Part shown: piece by piece, positions 52,943 through 64,000 of the stretch | How positions within the stretch are numbered: the first letter of the stretch is position 1 | How the letters are laid out: each line of letters starts with the position of its first letter | Origin: Isoetes taiwanensis | Taxonomy: Eukaryota; Streptophyta; Lycopodiopsida; Isoetales; Isoetaceae | NCBI GenBank assembly: GCA_021234155.1 | Contig: JAJEKV010000005.1 | Coordinates: forward strand, 18,152,089-18,216,088 | Reading direction: 5' to 3' | Length of the DNA stretch: 64,000 bases | Translations under genes and position numbers: made by a program | Notes under the pieces: generated by a model | The model's input: the letters and a program-made list of their open reading frames with translations, nothing else | The model's database searches: none | Told to the model about the DNA's origin: nothing

Positions 52943-52970
52943 GGCCGTTCATCTCGAGAGATGGACGGCC
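52943..52970. other. Subterminal hairpin of E5
   Basis: GGCCGT, one base, then CATCTC (52943-52955) pairs with GAGATG, one base, then ACGGCC (52958-52970) around a GA loop. That is a 13-bp stem with a single T-G pair, the best preserved of the four hairpins. CGAGATCAATCTGT follows. Confidence 0.85.
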
Positions 52971-53649
52971 GAGATCAATCTGTACCCAATGTTTTGGTAC
53001 ACACCAACAAGAGGGGTGCTTGAGGGAGTTACGAGGGTGTACCCGCCCACCGGGCCGTCAAAATCTCCAAAAGATGGATGGTAGAGATCAATCTACCAAA
53101 AAATTTGTGGCATAATCTCCCACACCATTTGAGACTCTACATCATTTGTGGCATCCAATATAATTTGTATATATATAAGGATATATATATATATACAAGT
53201 CTTTTGTATCTATAAATGGGTTTATTAACTATGGATTATGAAGATCTAAGCTTAAAATATGGATTATCTAAAATCGAGGTCAAGAATTAGGTTAGAAGAA
53301 GTCATATTGAAAGGAGCGATGAACTTTGCCATTACTTTTTATATAATTAGGTAGTCTTTCTCCTAAAGGAGTTTTTCAAATTGTCGTGTAGATAAAGCGA
53401 ACCATATCTTAGAAAGTAGAAACACAATATTCTCTTGAAAACCTCTCTCAAACCTAAATCCTAAATCCAAAGTTAGGGAGTTCTATAAAGATTTAATAAG
53501 TCTGCTATTCCTTTAAGACTACCCAAGGTCCTGGAAAGATTCTATAAGATTCCATACATTTCTAAAATGCCATTAACATTCTCCAAAATACAATGAATGT
53601 TTCTTAAGATTCTATATAGGTTTCCTTAAGAATCATTGGGTTCCCTACA

Positions 53650-56600
53650 AAACACAACCAGTTTGAAAGATTCATCTAGCTCTCACAAAACACATATTGC
53701 ACTCACCCCCAAAATCACGAGCGCATCTAGTCCAAATGTTAAGAAGGTTTTGCACATATGATTTTTCTTTAAGAAAAGTTCTCAACTCAAGCTTTAAGCC
53801 ACTACCAAAAAAAAATGTAAAAACATTTGATTATTCCTATAATCGAGGTTTAGAAGCCATCATTGGCACCTCCCTAAAATGTCTAAGTATTATAGAAAGT
53901 ATGTCAATACCAACTGATTAAACAACACTCACTCAGCTCGACTCGAGGGCATTCAAAAAAAGCTCGCTCAACTTGACTCAAAGGCATTCGAAAAAAGAAA
54001 GTTTTCAAACTGTGTGTACTATGTAGAGCCTCTACGAAGTTGAGTGTATATATTTTAAGGATTATAGACGATAGATTGTGTATGGGTGAACATTCCATGA
54101 AATTTTGAAAGTTCGTTTTGAATTCACCAGATTTCATAAAGATCCCACGGTGGAATGCTTAACGCTGCAATTGTACTTCTCCATAAATGGATTCTTATGA
54201 GTGTCAACTTGGATTCTGTACCCCAAGCTTGAAATTCCATTGTTCTTAACAGAATCACTGTCATAAATTTTGTATTGTGGATATGTGTTCTCTTATTTTA
54301 TATATTGGTAAACTCATTCGTATTCACAAACTTAAATTTACGTAGAAAAAGTTGAGATTAAACAACTGATAAGTTGTTGAGGCAAATATTACGCATGAGA
54401 GGAGCATCAATAGAAGAATTGTAGCATTTGATATCATACAATGCGTAATTTAAACATAAGTTGAAATTCAAAGACTTGATGCATCACTCAACTCTTAAAT
54501 GTACTCTCATAGTCACACACGAGTTGGAAAAAAAAAGGATCGCTATGTGACAACATACTTCTAGAGTTTTAGGACTCTTGGATATGCATTAAGAAAAAAA
54601 AAATTAAATGACTACAATTTGCATAAAAAATTTGGCGGGATGTATTTAAGTTCATGGTAGAACCCATTTAAGTCCGATTTCTATTTCAATGTCTTCTTAC
54701 ACAAACCTCTAGATCTTTTACATTTGAAACTTATAAATAGCATTCAAGTTCGAGACAACACCATTGAGAAAAAAAGAAGCGGAGTTCAAGCCGACTTCAA
54801 AGATACAACCAACAACTGTTGAATCCTTGCTCAACTTGGGGTACGAGCCAAAAAAAATTTAGCCATGTTATAAGAGTTAAATTTGTTTGTGAGGATGCAA
54901 CCTGGCGATCTTTGAATTGGTTTGAAATATTGATCAAAACATTGAGTCGACTAGTTTTGAGCGAAGGAAGGAAAAAAGCGTCATGTGAAGTGCCCATTCA
55001 AAACAAAATAGAAAAAAACACGGAAACAAGATTCTAGAAGAATCTTTACCATCCAAGTCTACTACGAGGCAAGATATCTACGGTCCAAATCAAATATTCA
55101 AAGCATATCCCAAAGCCTCAAGCTTCATCCCTAGGCTTTGCCCTTAAAAGTGAAAAAGGGCGATATGATAGTATTTCCCATGGGGTATAACTTAAGCCAA
55201 ACGTTAATAATTTTACCCCTAGGTGACTTCCCTCATTACGATATAAGTTACCTTCAACATGCACACATATCACATTATACGATTATACCATTCTGATATT
55301 AAGAGCAAAATTGACTATAAAACCTTCAAACGGACCTATCTTTCCAGAAATTTAATAAGCGCATCCATGAGGACAACCGGCTATCCATTTCTAAGCTAAG
55401 AACAACTTGGCTATCCGCCATTAATTTAGATATTAACTCCACTTAGATATCTATCAATAATACTTTGGCTTGATCAGACCAAGTCGACCATGATGGCTGT
55501 TACATGCCAATGTTTGGGCATGACTTTAGACATAACCAAACAAAGCCATGTGCTTTCTTGGGAACGACCCATGTTGGAAATGTTGAATTTAGTCATAAAT
55601 GTCTAAGTTGATAACAACTATTCTAGCTTTCGATTGTCATCCGGTACGGTAGAACTTCTATATTTTTGCTCCTTTAATTTCATGGCCACTTTCGTTTTAC
55701 CATATGAGGTCAATATTCATTGTAAGTCTAGCTTCATTGTCAAATTTATGTTCATATTTTTCCCTTTCGTGACTCTTGTAAAAACTTGCTTTTCAATCAA
55801 TAGATACTTTTCTTGCAAATAATGATATTTTTGTATGTCTCTCTAAGCTTTGTAATTTCGCGAAAAATTGCAAACTCTATTGGGTATCTATGATTAAATA
55901 CATCATTAACATCTTATGTTTGCATGAATGAAACATGTCTCATTTTCGGAAGCCAAATATGTACTTGTGCAATGGTAAACTACAACAGGCGCCGCCATAT
56001 CATGACATATTTTTTGCCGAGTCAATCTTGACCTCTGAAGTCGACAAGTCTAAAAGCAGATGCAACTAATGGATTTTTGCAAAATGTAGCATTATCTTCG
56101 GCGGTTAAGCTACATATCAAGAAACAAGCGTGAGTTGCTCACCAAGCCATTTGATAATATTTGAGCTACTCTATGGTGAAACGCTAAAATTAAATTGAAA
56201 TACTTGAAACTAAAATGTGTCTTGCTTATTTAATTTGTGTAAAGCATTACATCTATCGCCACATCTCCTCCATCTTTGCCCTTGTTTCGCCACATGCATC
56301 CATCTACCAATTGTTCGCCATGTTGGCGTATACAAAATAAAATTTGACTCTCATAGACATTTGCATTGTTTTCCAAATGAACAAAATACATAGCAAATCA
56401 ATGAATTCACCTATGCGGATAAATAAAAGAAAAGAAGAAACATTGAGATCAAATGCAAAAGAATAAAGAATAAAAATGAGCTCACCTTTTTGGGTACGTG
56501 CAACCATCATTCACTGCTATCATCTTTGAATTTGAAATAGCTTGATGAGATATTGAGAGTTGCATAACAATATCAAAAAGTCTTGATACCATTCACGGAC

Positions 56601-58955
56601 AAAGCGTGGAGCTGAATTCACTTTGCATCTTATATGCTTGGAATTCTTTGCATTCTTGTATCCTACAACCAAATCAACCATTCCTTATCGCTCTTATAAA
56701 TTTTGGCATCGAGAAGATGGAAATATCTTGAAGTTGCCATTCAAGGAAAATGACATTTGCATTTATATTTTCCTTAATTTTTTCATCAATATTGTACATG
56801 AAATAAGCGAATAAAATGACCACTACATTGTAGTGTAACCATTAAAGTCACTCACTCTCTTTTTAGTTCACGATATCGGTTCGAAAAGTGGAGTTGTGGG
56901 AGAAGATAAGCTATAGGCTTTAGAATCCACTGACGTATTACCGTCCATAAAAATTAAGGGCGGGATTAGAGATTACATGGAAAAATCAGCTCGAGAAACA
57001 TTGTTCATAAGAAGCGTACCAAGCCAAAGCTAGTAGTCGCGGTGATTCCCTCTTGGACCGCTTACACACTTGAAATTTGGTGTACAAATAGCATTCATAG
57101 TAACCATTAGTAGCCAAATATCATTGGTAAGCCAAATGTGCAAAGATAAATGAATGAATACTTACATCCACATGCTCAATAAAACACCCCATCCTTGTAG
57201 AAAAGCTCCCCAAGATGATCGATGAACGATATAATTTAGTTTTAGATATCGTCCCTATTATCATATATACGGTGAAAGAAAAATAGTACATACCACATCG
57301 GATCCCTTGTAAAATGCGGTGGCTCGTGGAAGGAGAAGGGCTTTTCTAAGCATCGCTAGCAATATAGTCGACAACCGAGAAAAGTGCTCGGATATTTCGA
57401 GGGATTTAAAAGTTTGACCTTTGCCAAGGCGAGCATACCATCCGCGTTAGGCACAAATCAATGACACATTTGAAGAATGCTATCATCGTGAGCATTGCAA
57501 TGGGCATAAAGATACAACACAAATGAAACCCCATGCACTTTCTATGGGTGTTTGTCTTCAAAAACCACTTTCCTTGGAGTTCTTAGAAATTTAGTCAGAT
57601 TCTTCAATTAATTCTCTCACTTTTATTTTGGTTTTATATTCAAGTGCCAAGAGCACATTAAGTAAGTGGCCATGATTAACTTCTAATTAATTCTAGTTTT
57701 AACATCACGATTTGTGTATACTCACCATTTGTGCAAGCTGGTCCCCACATAAAAGTAAAGGTGCTTGGACTTTGGAAGCTTCCCAAGGCGGCTCCTAGAA
57801 CCATAAGCAAGCAAGCCATTCTTTAGTTATAGCTGCAATCTCTATGTGCATACACTAAGTTAAATGCCGTACCAGATTAACCGGTGTGAGGACACGATAA
57901 ATCACGACAATTCGGGGACATTCTTTGGGGAGGAAGGTAAAAGGCTGAAAAAGTTGACCACATGACGTGAAAAGCAATAGCCCAGTGACGAGGTTTAGAA
58001 TAAATAACTTCGAGAAAATATAGTACTAACAATGAAAAGAAAGCATTCCCGAAGTGGTCCTATCAGCCCGAAAACGGATAACAACTTCCATTTATCACCA
58101 ACCGAAGATATTGGAATCGGAGAAAAGCCAGAAACCGAGAAAATCAAAAATGTCCGACAATCTTGCCGCTTCTAATATCCAAGAGCAATTTTGCGAGTTC
58201 GATAGCGAGATGGAAGCGATTTGAACATTATATCTGCGAAATAAATGCGCGGAAGAAGCGATGTGGCATAATAAGCATCCAGTGGCCTGTTTGACCCATT
58301 AACTAAAGTAAAAAAAATAGCCGACCATCACTCTGCTCGGTTTTGCATCAAAACAAGCCATAATCTAAGTCAAAAAGATTACCGCAGTTACAAAGGTTTT
58401 ATACTAAGGTTTTATACTAACGGACTTCTTCTGCTGGCGATGGTTGCCTATGTACCCGTCATCATCACGAGAGAAGCCTGACCAAAAGTAGGCGGATCAA
58501 CGACTCACGGCAATGCCGAAATGCAAGGAAATAGATATGCATACAAAAAGCTCCAAATCGAGGCAGAAACGATTATGTTTCACTGTATGAGCAGTGGGGA
58601 GATAAAACCCTCTAGCACCCAACAACCGCCAAATGGAGCACGGGAAAGAAACCCAAAAGCGTGTATGGCTTCAAGAATAGTAGAAGAAAAATCTCGTTTC
58701 CTTAAATAGATCGGTGGAAACACAACTCCCGGAAATTTTATAAGCGTTGGCATGCATATGTAAGCGGAAGAAATAGGAGAATGTGTGCGGTGTCGATCAC
58801 TGCCAATGGACTTAGAACACTAAGAAAAGAACTTATATGAGAAACGATTGGGGTAGAGGATATTTCCCACGAACGATGAAGGTACCGGAAGCAATTTACT
58901 CTTGAGCTCATGTCTTTGGAGACTAGTTTCTCTCGAACTTCAAATATAATATTTC
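53650..58955. other. E6 interior, no identified gene
   Basis: About 5.3 kb with short open frames on both strands and no domain that I recognise. The 57.9-58.9 kb part is richer in CGA/CGG and poor in CAG/CTG. A plus-strand frame at 58521-58709 (MFHCMSSGEIKPSST) lies upstream of the FYVE exon and could belong to the same captured gene, but nothing ties the two together. Confidence 0.4.
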
Positions 58956-59241
58956 AGTCTATGCTTGTAGGGAAGGCTCTAGATATAAAAAGCGGCGACA
59001 AAAAGGTTCTCAAGGACAACCGCATTTTCTTCTTGACCTGGCGAAACATACATGTCTCGGCGGTGCTAGAGGTGGAACCTCAATGTGGATGCCAGATCGT
59101 GCGGCTTCTACATGCATGCAATGTGGTACAAGCTTTCGTCCAATCACCAGGCACCATTGCCGTTTCTGTGGAGGGCTTTTCTGCAATAGCTGCAGCGGTG
59201 GAAGATCTGCAATAGCTGCAGCGGTGCCATGCATCGAATGA
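58956..59241 (+). pseudogene. FYVE zinc-finger exon fused to transposon end
   Basis: After an AATATTTCAG acceptor the frame reads YACREGSRYKKRRQKG, then QGQPHFLLDLAKHTCLGG, then the FYVE signature. That signature is WMPD (59086), CMQC (59113-59124), RHHCRFCGG (59149-59175) and FCNSC (59179-59193). The WxxD and R-HHCR-CG motifs and six of the eight zinc-binding cysteines are present; the last CxxC is missing because the reading passes into the E6 right-end module and stops at TGA 59239. Known: FYVE domains bind phosphatidylinositol 3-phosphate on endosomal membranes. The spacing resembles plant FYVE proteins that also carry a SYLF domain. Inferred: a captured exon, truncated and non-functional as a FYVE domain. 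No frameshift is seen here. Confidence 0.85.
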
Positions 59242-59785
59242 AATTGTTCGAAACCTAAAAACAATCAATTTGGAGCGCACAAGGGCAAGCACTGCACTAA
59301 ATTTTTTGAACCCATTTAGAGCAACCAAGCTGCAGTGGCTCGATCTTACAGTCCAGCAGAGTCATAGACGCTGGAATACTTCATATGCATGGCAAGAAAA
59401 AAACCAAGATAATAAAAAACGGCCATGGCGTTTGGAGCTCTGCCATGGCGCCACCGGACCTCATACACGATGGTCGATCCATTAATTTTTTTTTCCCCAT
59501 TAAGACTCAATGGCACGTATAATGGATTAATTGACCCTGCTAAGGTCACAAAGACCATTTAGTGTGGTGCCACCTCTTTAATGGTATATTAATTTCGATC
59601 ACCTTTTTATGAACGGCCAAGATTAAAACCCCAAATCCAACCGTCCAGATCAAAAGCCCCAAAATTAAGGGGTCATTTAAGGTGGGTTATTTGGGGGCTT
59701 CACGTGGGCCGTCCACATCTGAGATGGACGGCCGAGATCAAACTGTCTACACACATCTACACACAAATATAATTGTATATATATA
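59227..59785 (+). repeat. Right-end module of E6, inverted copy of 5867-6457
   Basis: Co-linear with the reverse complement of 5867-6457 over about 560 bp. This copy keeps CTG/CAG where the other has GCG or CGA (for example GATCTGGACGG against GATGCGGAGCGG, and AGCAGGGTCAA against AGCGAGAGTCAA). Confidence 0.85.
59707..59733. other. Subterminal hairpin of E6
   Basis: GGCCGTCCA (59707-59715) pairs perfectly with TGGACGGCC (59725-59733), and the CATCTGAGA centre can extend the stem. It is followed by GAGATCAAACTGTCTACACA and the TATATA end about 45 bp later. Confidence 0.85.
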
Positions 59786-59792
59786 AGAGATA

Positions 59793-60930
59793 TATATATA
59801 TACAAGTTTTTGTACTATCAATGGGTTTATCAATCATGGTTGAACATCGAGGAATAAGGTTTGAGGTTAAGCAGACCAGTACATAAAATTTAGTATGCAT
59901 TTAGTCTAAAGCTGCGAACATTTAAGCTCAATTCCTCGCATAATAGCCATTCAATGAAGGTCACCATTGTTTGTTAATACCTCTTGGTGAATAGTCGAGT
60001 GAAATTTGAATTAAACTCAAAGAGTCGCGTTTGATTTATTTAGCATGATATAAAAATTGCCTAAAAGATGAACGTGTATGAGTGTCAAGAATTAAATTTG
60101 AAGAACTTATAGTGGAAGTTGCATCGTTAACATTACCATTCATTTTGATACAACTTTATAGTATTTCTCCTATCATGTAGGCATAGGACTTCTAGGAGTC
60201 AAAAGTTCGCTATTGTATGTTAGAACTTCTTCATCCACATAATAAGAATGATTCAATTTCATGGCTGGTCACATGTTGAAAGTACATTTTTTCAGTTCAT
60301 GATGGTTCTCCTTTTGGAAACTTAAGAGTTATTGGAATTGATAATTCTTTTAAGACTCCACATTATCATTTGAGGCGTTAGAAGCGAGACCATATTTATT
60401 GTATCTCCATCAAAATCCTTGCCAAATGGGGGATTACACTAAGGGGTTTATTGATATTGTTTTTCCTTCATGAATCATAACTTTAGATGCAATCAAAGAA
60501 TGTTTGTCAATCGAAGAAAGCTAAAAGTTAGTTTTGTAGGAATCTATTAAGATTTTCAAAAATACTCTGGAATTCCTTAAGATTATACAAAGATTCATTG
60601 TAATATCTACATTCCCTTAAAATCCTCCTAGAAAACAATGATAAAATATATCATGTACATTCCAAGTTCCTAACAATGCAGAACTTGAAATTAAGGTTGT
60701 GACATTTGTACTACCATCTATCAAGAGAGCACGTGATCAAAGAAGTTAATAGCAGCATTGTCACTAAATTTTCAAATGATCAAAGAAGTTAATAGCATCA
60801 TTGTCACTAAATTTTCAAATTATTCTGCAAGTTGTACACTTTTTAGTGATCCCTATCTTTCAGTTGAAAAAATTGGCCTTCTAATTAAAATAATTGAAAA
60901 TATAATAATCCTCGTACGAGTTAAATTCAC
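59793..60930 (+). mobile_element. TA-bounded element E7, left part
   Basis: Starts TATATATATACAAGTTTTTG then TACTATCAATGGGTTTATCA in the same TA tract that ends E6. AGATTC-type sequence lies at 60540-60620, and the module shared with 5393-5560 at 60729-60930. No right end is visible before 64000, so its extent is unknown. No protein is recognised. Confidence 0.55.
60735..60820. repeat. 43-bp tandem duplication
   Basis: GATCAAAGAAGTTAATAGCA starts at 60735 and again at 60778; the copies differ by one base (GCAGCATT against GCATCATT). Confidence 0.95.
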
Positions 60931-61459
60931 AAGCCTATGGATGCCATGTGAGGTTCACTATTTTGTGAGCATGCAAATTACCGTAAGACTTGCTAGCACA
61001 GACACTACTAATACAGTCACAATCACCACTTGAATTAATTTTTATGGAAGGAAATGGCAATGTTTCATGATTTATATAAGCTAAAGTTGTCGAATAAAGA
61101 GGTTCCAAACCTTCTAACAATGTCGACAATGTGAAGCACATTTTTTCATGAAGATTTTACATAAAGATTTTAGTCATGGTCACAAACACACCCTGAATGT
61201 TGGCCAAATACCGATCAAAAATATGATCAATTTTTTTGTAGAGGAATTTGTGAGCTGCTTTTATCATGGTGCAAAATTAATTTGACAATTTTATGTGGAG
61301 TATGGATTGGCTCAGTGGATCCATGCTCACCAGCTTGAGCTGTTTACTAACAATATCGTGGATATTGTTCCAAATCAACATTTTTCTTTGTCCTGGGATA
61401 TAATAAATGAGTTGTTCTCTTAGAAGAGCTGGAAACAAAACGCCCTGATCATAATACCA
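60931..61459. other. Non-coding, unassigned
   Basis: No gene or repeat structure recognised. This may still lie inside E7. Confidence 0.4.
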
Positions 61460-61541
61460 TTGTTACTTCATGTTCATGGTGTAAGCCAGAAAACATTTAA
61501 TTGTTACTTCATGTTCATGGTGTAAGCCAGAAAACATTTAA
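61460..61541. repeat. 41-bp perfect tandem duplication
   Basis: TTGTTACTTCATGTTCATGG starts at 61460 and 61501; both copies are identical, so the duplication is recent or an assembly artefact. Confidence 0.95.
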
Positions 61542-63737
61542 ATTATGCCCATGAACTGAGGCTATAACCAGAAGAGTTTTGCTTGGGTCGGGTCGAAGCA
61601 CAAAACAGAAAGAGGACTTGAATGAGCCTTAAATTGTACAATAATAGCTTTTGTTTTGAGATCCTTCACTACTATTTGTAAATTAAATGCACTTATGAGT
61701 ACGTTTGTGCATTTAATGTTGTAACGCAAGGAAGATCCTTACTATTCTTTCATGGTCAAGCTCAGAGTTGATTCCATACAATTGCGTTTCAATTTGTCAC
61801 CTACAAACACTTCAAAACCTGTATCCTTTATACTGCATTGTGCATCGTTTTTAGAAGTCTCGATACTCTATATATGTGTTCCATACACATCAACAACTCT
61901 AGTATCAATGTCGTCATCTAAGCCAGCCTGAAAGTCACCATTATCACAATCAATCCCATATTTGATTACATCCACTGCAAACCTCTTTATGGCTATGGTC
62001 TTATCTCCCTGAAAATCAGCTGTAAGCTTTGCACAATCATCTAAAGTAGCAGCACTGCTTAAAGCATCATTGTTGGAATGGGATCCAACAAAGGTAGAGA
62101 ACTGGTGACATCAGTTTCCTAACTTTGCAGCTCTTCCTTGGTTTTTGAGGTTTTATAATCTGCATTTTCATCATTCATTTGTAACGCCCTGTCTTTTAAC
62201 ACGGCAATAGATTTGTTCTTGCTACCAGAAAAGCTGCATCATTTCAAATGCAATTCTGTTTGCAGCATATGAAATGCCAGTTTAGTTCTCTGCTATATGC
62301 CACTCAAATTTATCTAGCCTTTCCTGTGAAATTTGCGAGAGGGAATGTAAAATTGTTCCTGCTGTTTGCAGAGATCCAGCACATGCCTCACAAATCTTCA
62401 ACCTTCAAAAAACGGAGGGAATTACAAATATTCAACATACCAACAAAAAAGGATCAAGCATGATCGCGTGGCATGAGATTCAGCGGCACGCGGAAGAGCT
62501 CGATCCTTGGTTGCGAGAATGTAAAAAAAAAGCATTATTGTGCACCAATACAATAATGAGGCCTTTCTGATGCATAAGGAATTCTTCAAATTTGCAATAT
62601 CCTAGATAGTTTACGCACTTAGATGCAAAGGCGGGATCTACAAACTTCGCATTAATTAATACTTACTTCCAAACTGGAGTCATCATATACTTTCAAATGT
62701 TCCCTCTTATTTCAGGATACGCAACAAAGCATAAGTACGCTAAAAATTATCCTTTCAAGTAAAACAATGTCCTGAGATGCTGGCTATAACAAAGCATAAA
62801 TGGAGAATATATACTTGCATTCGACTCCTGGAATTGCATTCAGGGTCTATTCGACAACCTGCAAGTTTTTATTCTGGCCTTGCAATCCAAAAGCAACATC
62901 GCCTATGATGTTAAAGAAATGTGCTCTAATTAATAAGCTGGAATTTCAGAAAGGGAATTACGATAATGAAGCATAGTGAATAAAGGTTTCATTGTAAATT
63001 ATAGATTGTAAATCGTCTGAGAATGTAAAATAACAAACCATGTAACAATTATAAGAAAAGATTGAAAGAAACAGTATGACAGTTTGCATGTGTCGTTCAT
63101 ACCCAGCAACAGGTGGCCCAAAGCATGGACCATCCCCGTTAATCTGCATAAATTTAGAGTCCTGCAAAACCTGTACAGCGGTGCCTATGGCTATAATCTC
63201 ATACTGGCTATAAATTTTGTCATGTTTATATCTTTCTTTAATTACCTTTCAGAGCTTAGCAAAGTCAGTCTCTCGGTTAATGTCACAATATCCTAGAATA
63301 GACATATCTTTCGTAAACATAATCTGAGGTATTCTACAATTACCTTTTTGAGCATCGAAATTCTGGAAACTTGCATGCCAGGTACAATCCAAACAGGGCT
63401 CCTTTCACCTCCATTGCTCATTCGTTTAACATCGACATATAAATTGCTTAAAGGAACAATAATAATATGGTCCTTACTTTTATATCTCTGGCAATACGAT
63501 CACGGAGCAGATTAGGTACTGCGTGCAATAGAAGCAGCACTTACACTTACACATTCATAGGCTTGCCCTTCTAGTCGGGAACAGGGTTCAAGTTTGACGG
63601 GCACCCGCTAATTTTCCAATGACAGGCACTTTTTCTTTTGTCTTTCATATGACAGAATGTTGATCAATTTGAACCTTTCAACTGACATACAAAAATTTTA
63701 ATTGACGGAAGACCGTTTTCAATTATAAACTTTATAT
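61542..63737. other. Non-coding, unassigned
   Basis: Normal CAG/CTG content and little repeat structure, unlike most of the window, so this may be low-copy host DNA. Open frames at 62248-62463 and 63084-63296 (plus) and 62958-63167 (minus) have no recognised domain or clear splice borders. Confidence 0.4.
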
Positions 63738-63877
63738 AAAAAGGTAAGTTACATAGTAGTAATTACTAATATAAACATACAGTTAAAAAGTTGAGAGTGG
63801 CATCATTAAAAAGGTAAGTTATATAGTAGTAATTACTAATATAAACATACAGTTAAAAAGTTAAGAGTGGCATCAAC
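63738..63877. repeat. 70-bp tandem duplication
   Basis: AAAAAGGTAAGTT begins at 63738 and 63808. The copies contain ACTAATATAAACATACAGTT and GAGTGGCATCA and differ at about three positions. Confidence 0.95.
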
Positions 63878-64000
63878 TATTGGCTTTCGAAATCAATCTA
63901 AGCGACTGATTGGAGTGCTCAAGAAACTGTGCACAGTACTCAAGAAACTAGTGGACTGGTGGGTAGTAAAGTAATCAACCTAAATCTAATCGGGTAATCA
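63878..64000. other. Window end, unassigned
   Basis: A short CTCAAGAAACT repeat occurs at about 63919 and 63939. Nothing else seen. Confidence 0.4.

Larger units (their letters stand above)
43231..53176 (+). mobile_element. TA-bounded element E5, 9.9 kb
   Basis: Starts TATACAAGTCTTTGTACTAT, followed by AAGGAGTATACAAAGTC, and ends TAATTTGTATATATATA (53160-53176) after the hairpin at 52943-52970. Internal to the left end are AGATTC-type patches near 43500. The interior holds three tandem or direct duplications, two satellite-related units, and phase-matched exons of an unidentified gene on the minus strand. No transposase was recognised. That both ends belong to one insertion is inferred from orientation and spacing. 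Confidence 0.5.
53187..59785 (+). mobile_element. TA-bounded element E6, 6.6 kb, carries FYVE exon
   Basis: Starts TATATATACAAGTC (53187-53200) then TTTTGTATCTATAAATGGGT, and ends ATAATTGTATATATATA at 59785. The right-end module, 59227-59785, is an inverted copy of that in E2. AGATTC-type sequence lies near 53520-53640. The interior has no recognised transposase. A FYVE zinc-finger exon abuts the right-end module. The left 100 bp resembles E7 (AATGGGTTTAT, then ATCATGG or CTATGG). Confidence 0.6.

Noticed and set aside
52735-53115. 126-codon plus-strand frame near the E5 right end
   Set aside because: It runs through the terminal hairpin module and opposite the first exon of the minus-strand gene model; its Pro/Arg-rich composition is typical of a chance frame in GC-richer DNA.
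59010-59328. Two minus-strand frames across the FYVE exon
   Set aside because: They are antisense to a frame with a full set of FYVE motifs on the plus strand.

Overview
This looks like nuclear DNA of a land plant: A+T-rich, repeat-dominated, with no long intact ORF. The host is inferred from gene remnants with plant-type features (a FYVE zinc finger ahead of a fused B-tail sequence, a plant-type xylulokinase fragment, a possible B3 domain), from short exon-like stretches with GT/AG borders, and from a roughly 180-bp satellite monomer. I cannot name the species.

Layout. 1-5.8 kb: a six-unit satellite, weak exon-like sequence, then degenerate GAATCT-type repeats. 5.87-10.39 kb: a reversed mobile element bounded by TATATA. 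10.87-19.07 kb: a degraded retroelement whose reverse transcriptase (RT) motifs are still readable (GIPMG, YIDD). 19.8-23.2 kb: xylulokinase and B3-like remnants and a 352-bp fold-back element. 23.8-31.75 kb: a 3.4-kb segment present twice in direct orientation, bounded by long TA tracts. 31.85-34.46 kb: an element with the same type of right end. 34.76-39.1 kb: a second, truncated copy of the retroelement's first half. 39.1 kb to beyond 59.8 kb: a head-to-tail series of TATATA-bounded elements, some carrying exon-like host sequence. 61-64 kb: mostly featureless, with small tandem duplications.

The main result is a family of mobile elements with two different ends. The left end reads TATATACAAGTNTTTGTA and is seen six times. 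The right end reads ATTGTATATATATA and is preceded by a GGCCGTCC-type hairpin; four copies are seen. The ends sit in or beside TA repeats, the interiors differ, and gene fragments lie against the right end (a FYVE exon; the 5' end of an unidentified gene). No transposase or Rep/helicase was recognised, so these look non-autonomous.

A caution on quality. Duplicated copies differ mostly at CAG/CTG sites, often as CAG versus CG. Ordinary mutation does not explain this well; consensus errors at CHG-methylated sites in a long-read assembly would. Several apparent frameshifts (RT, xylulokinase) fall at such sites, so calling these genes dead is provisional.
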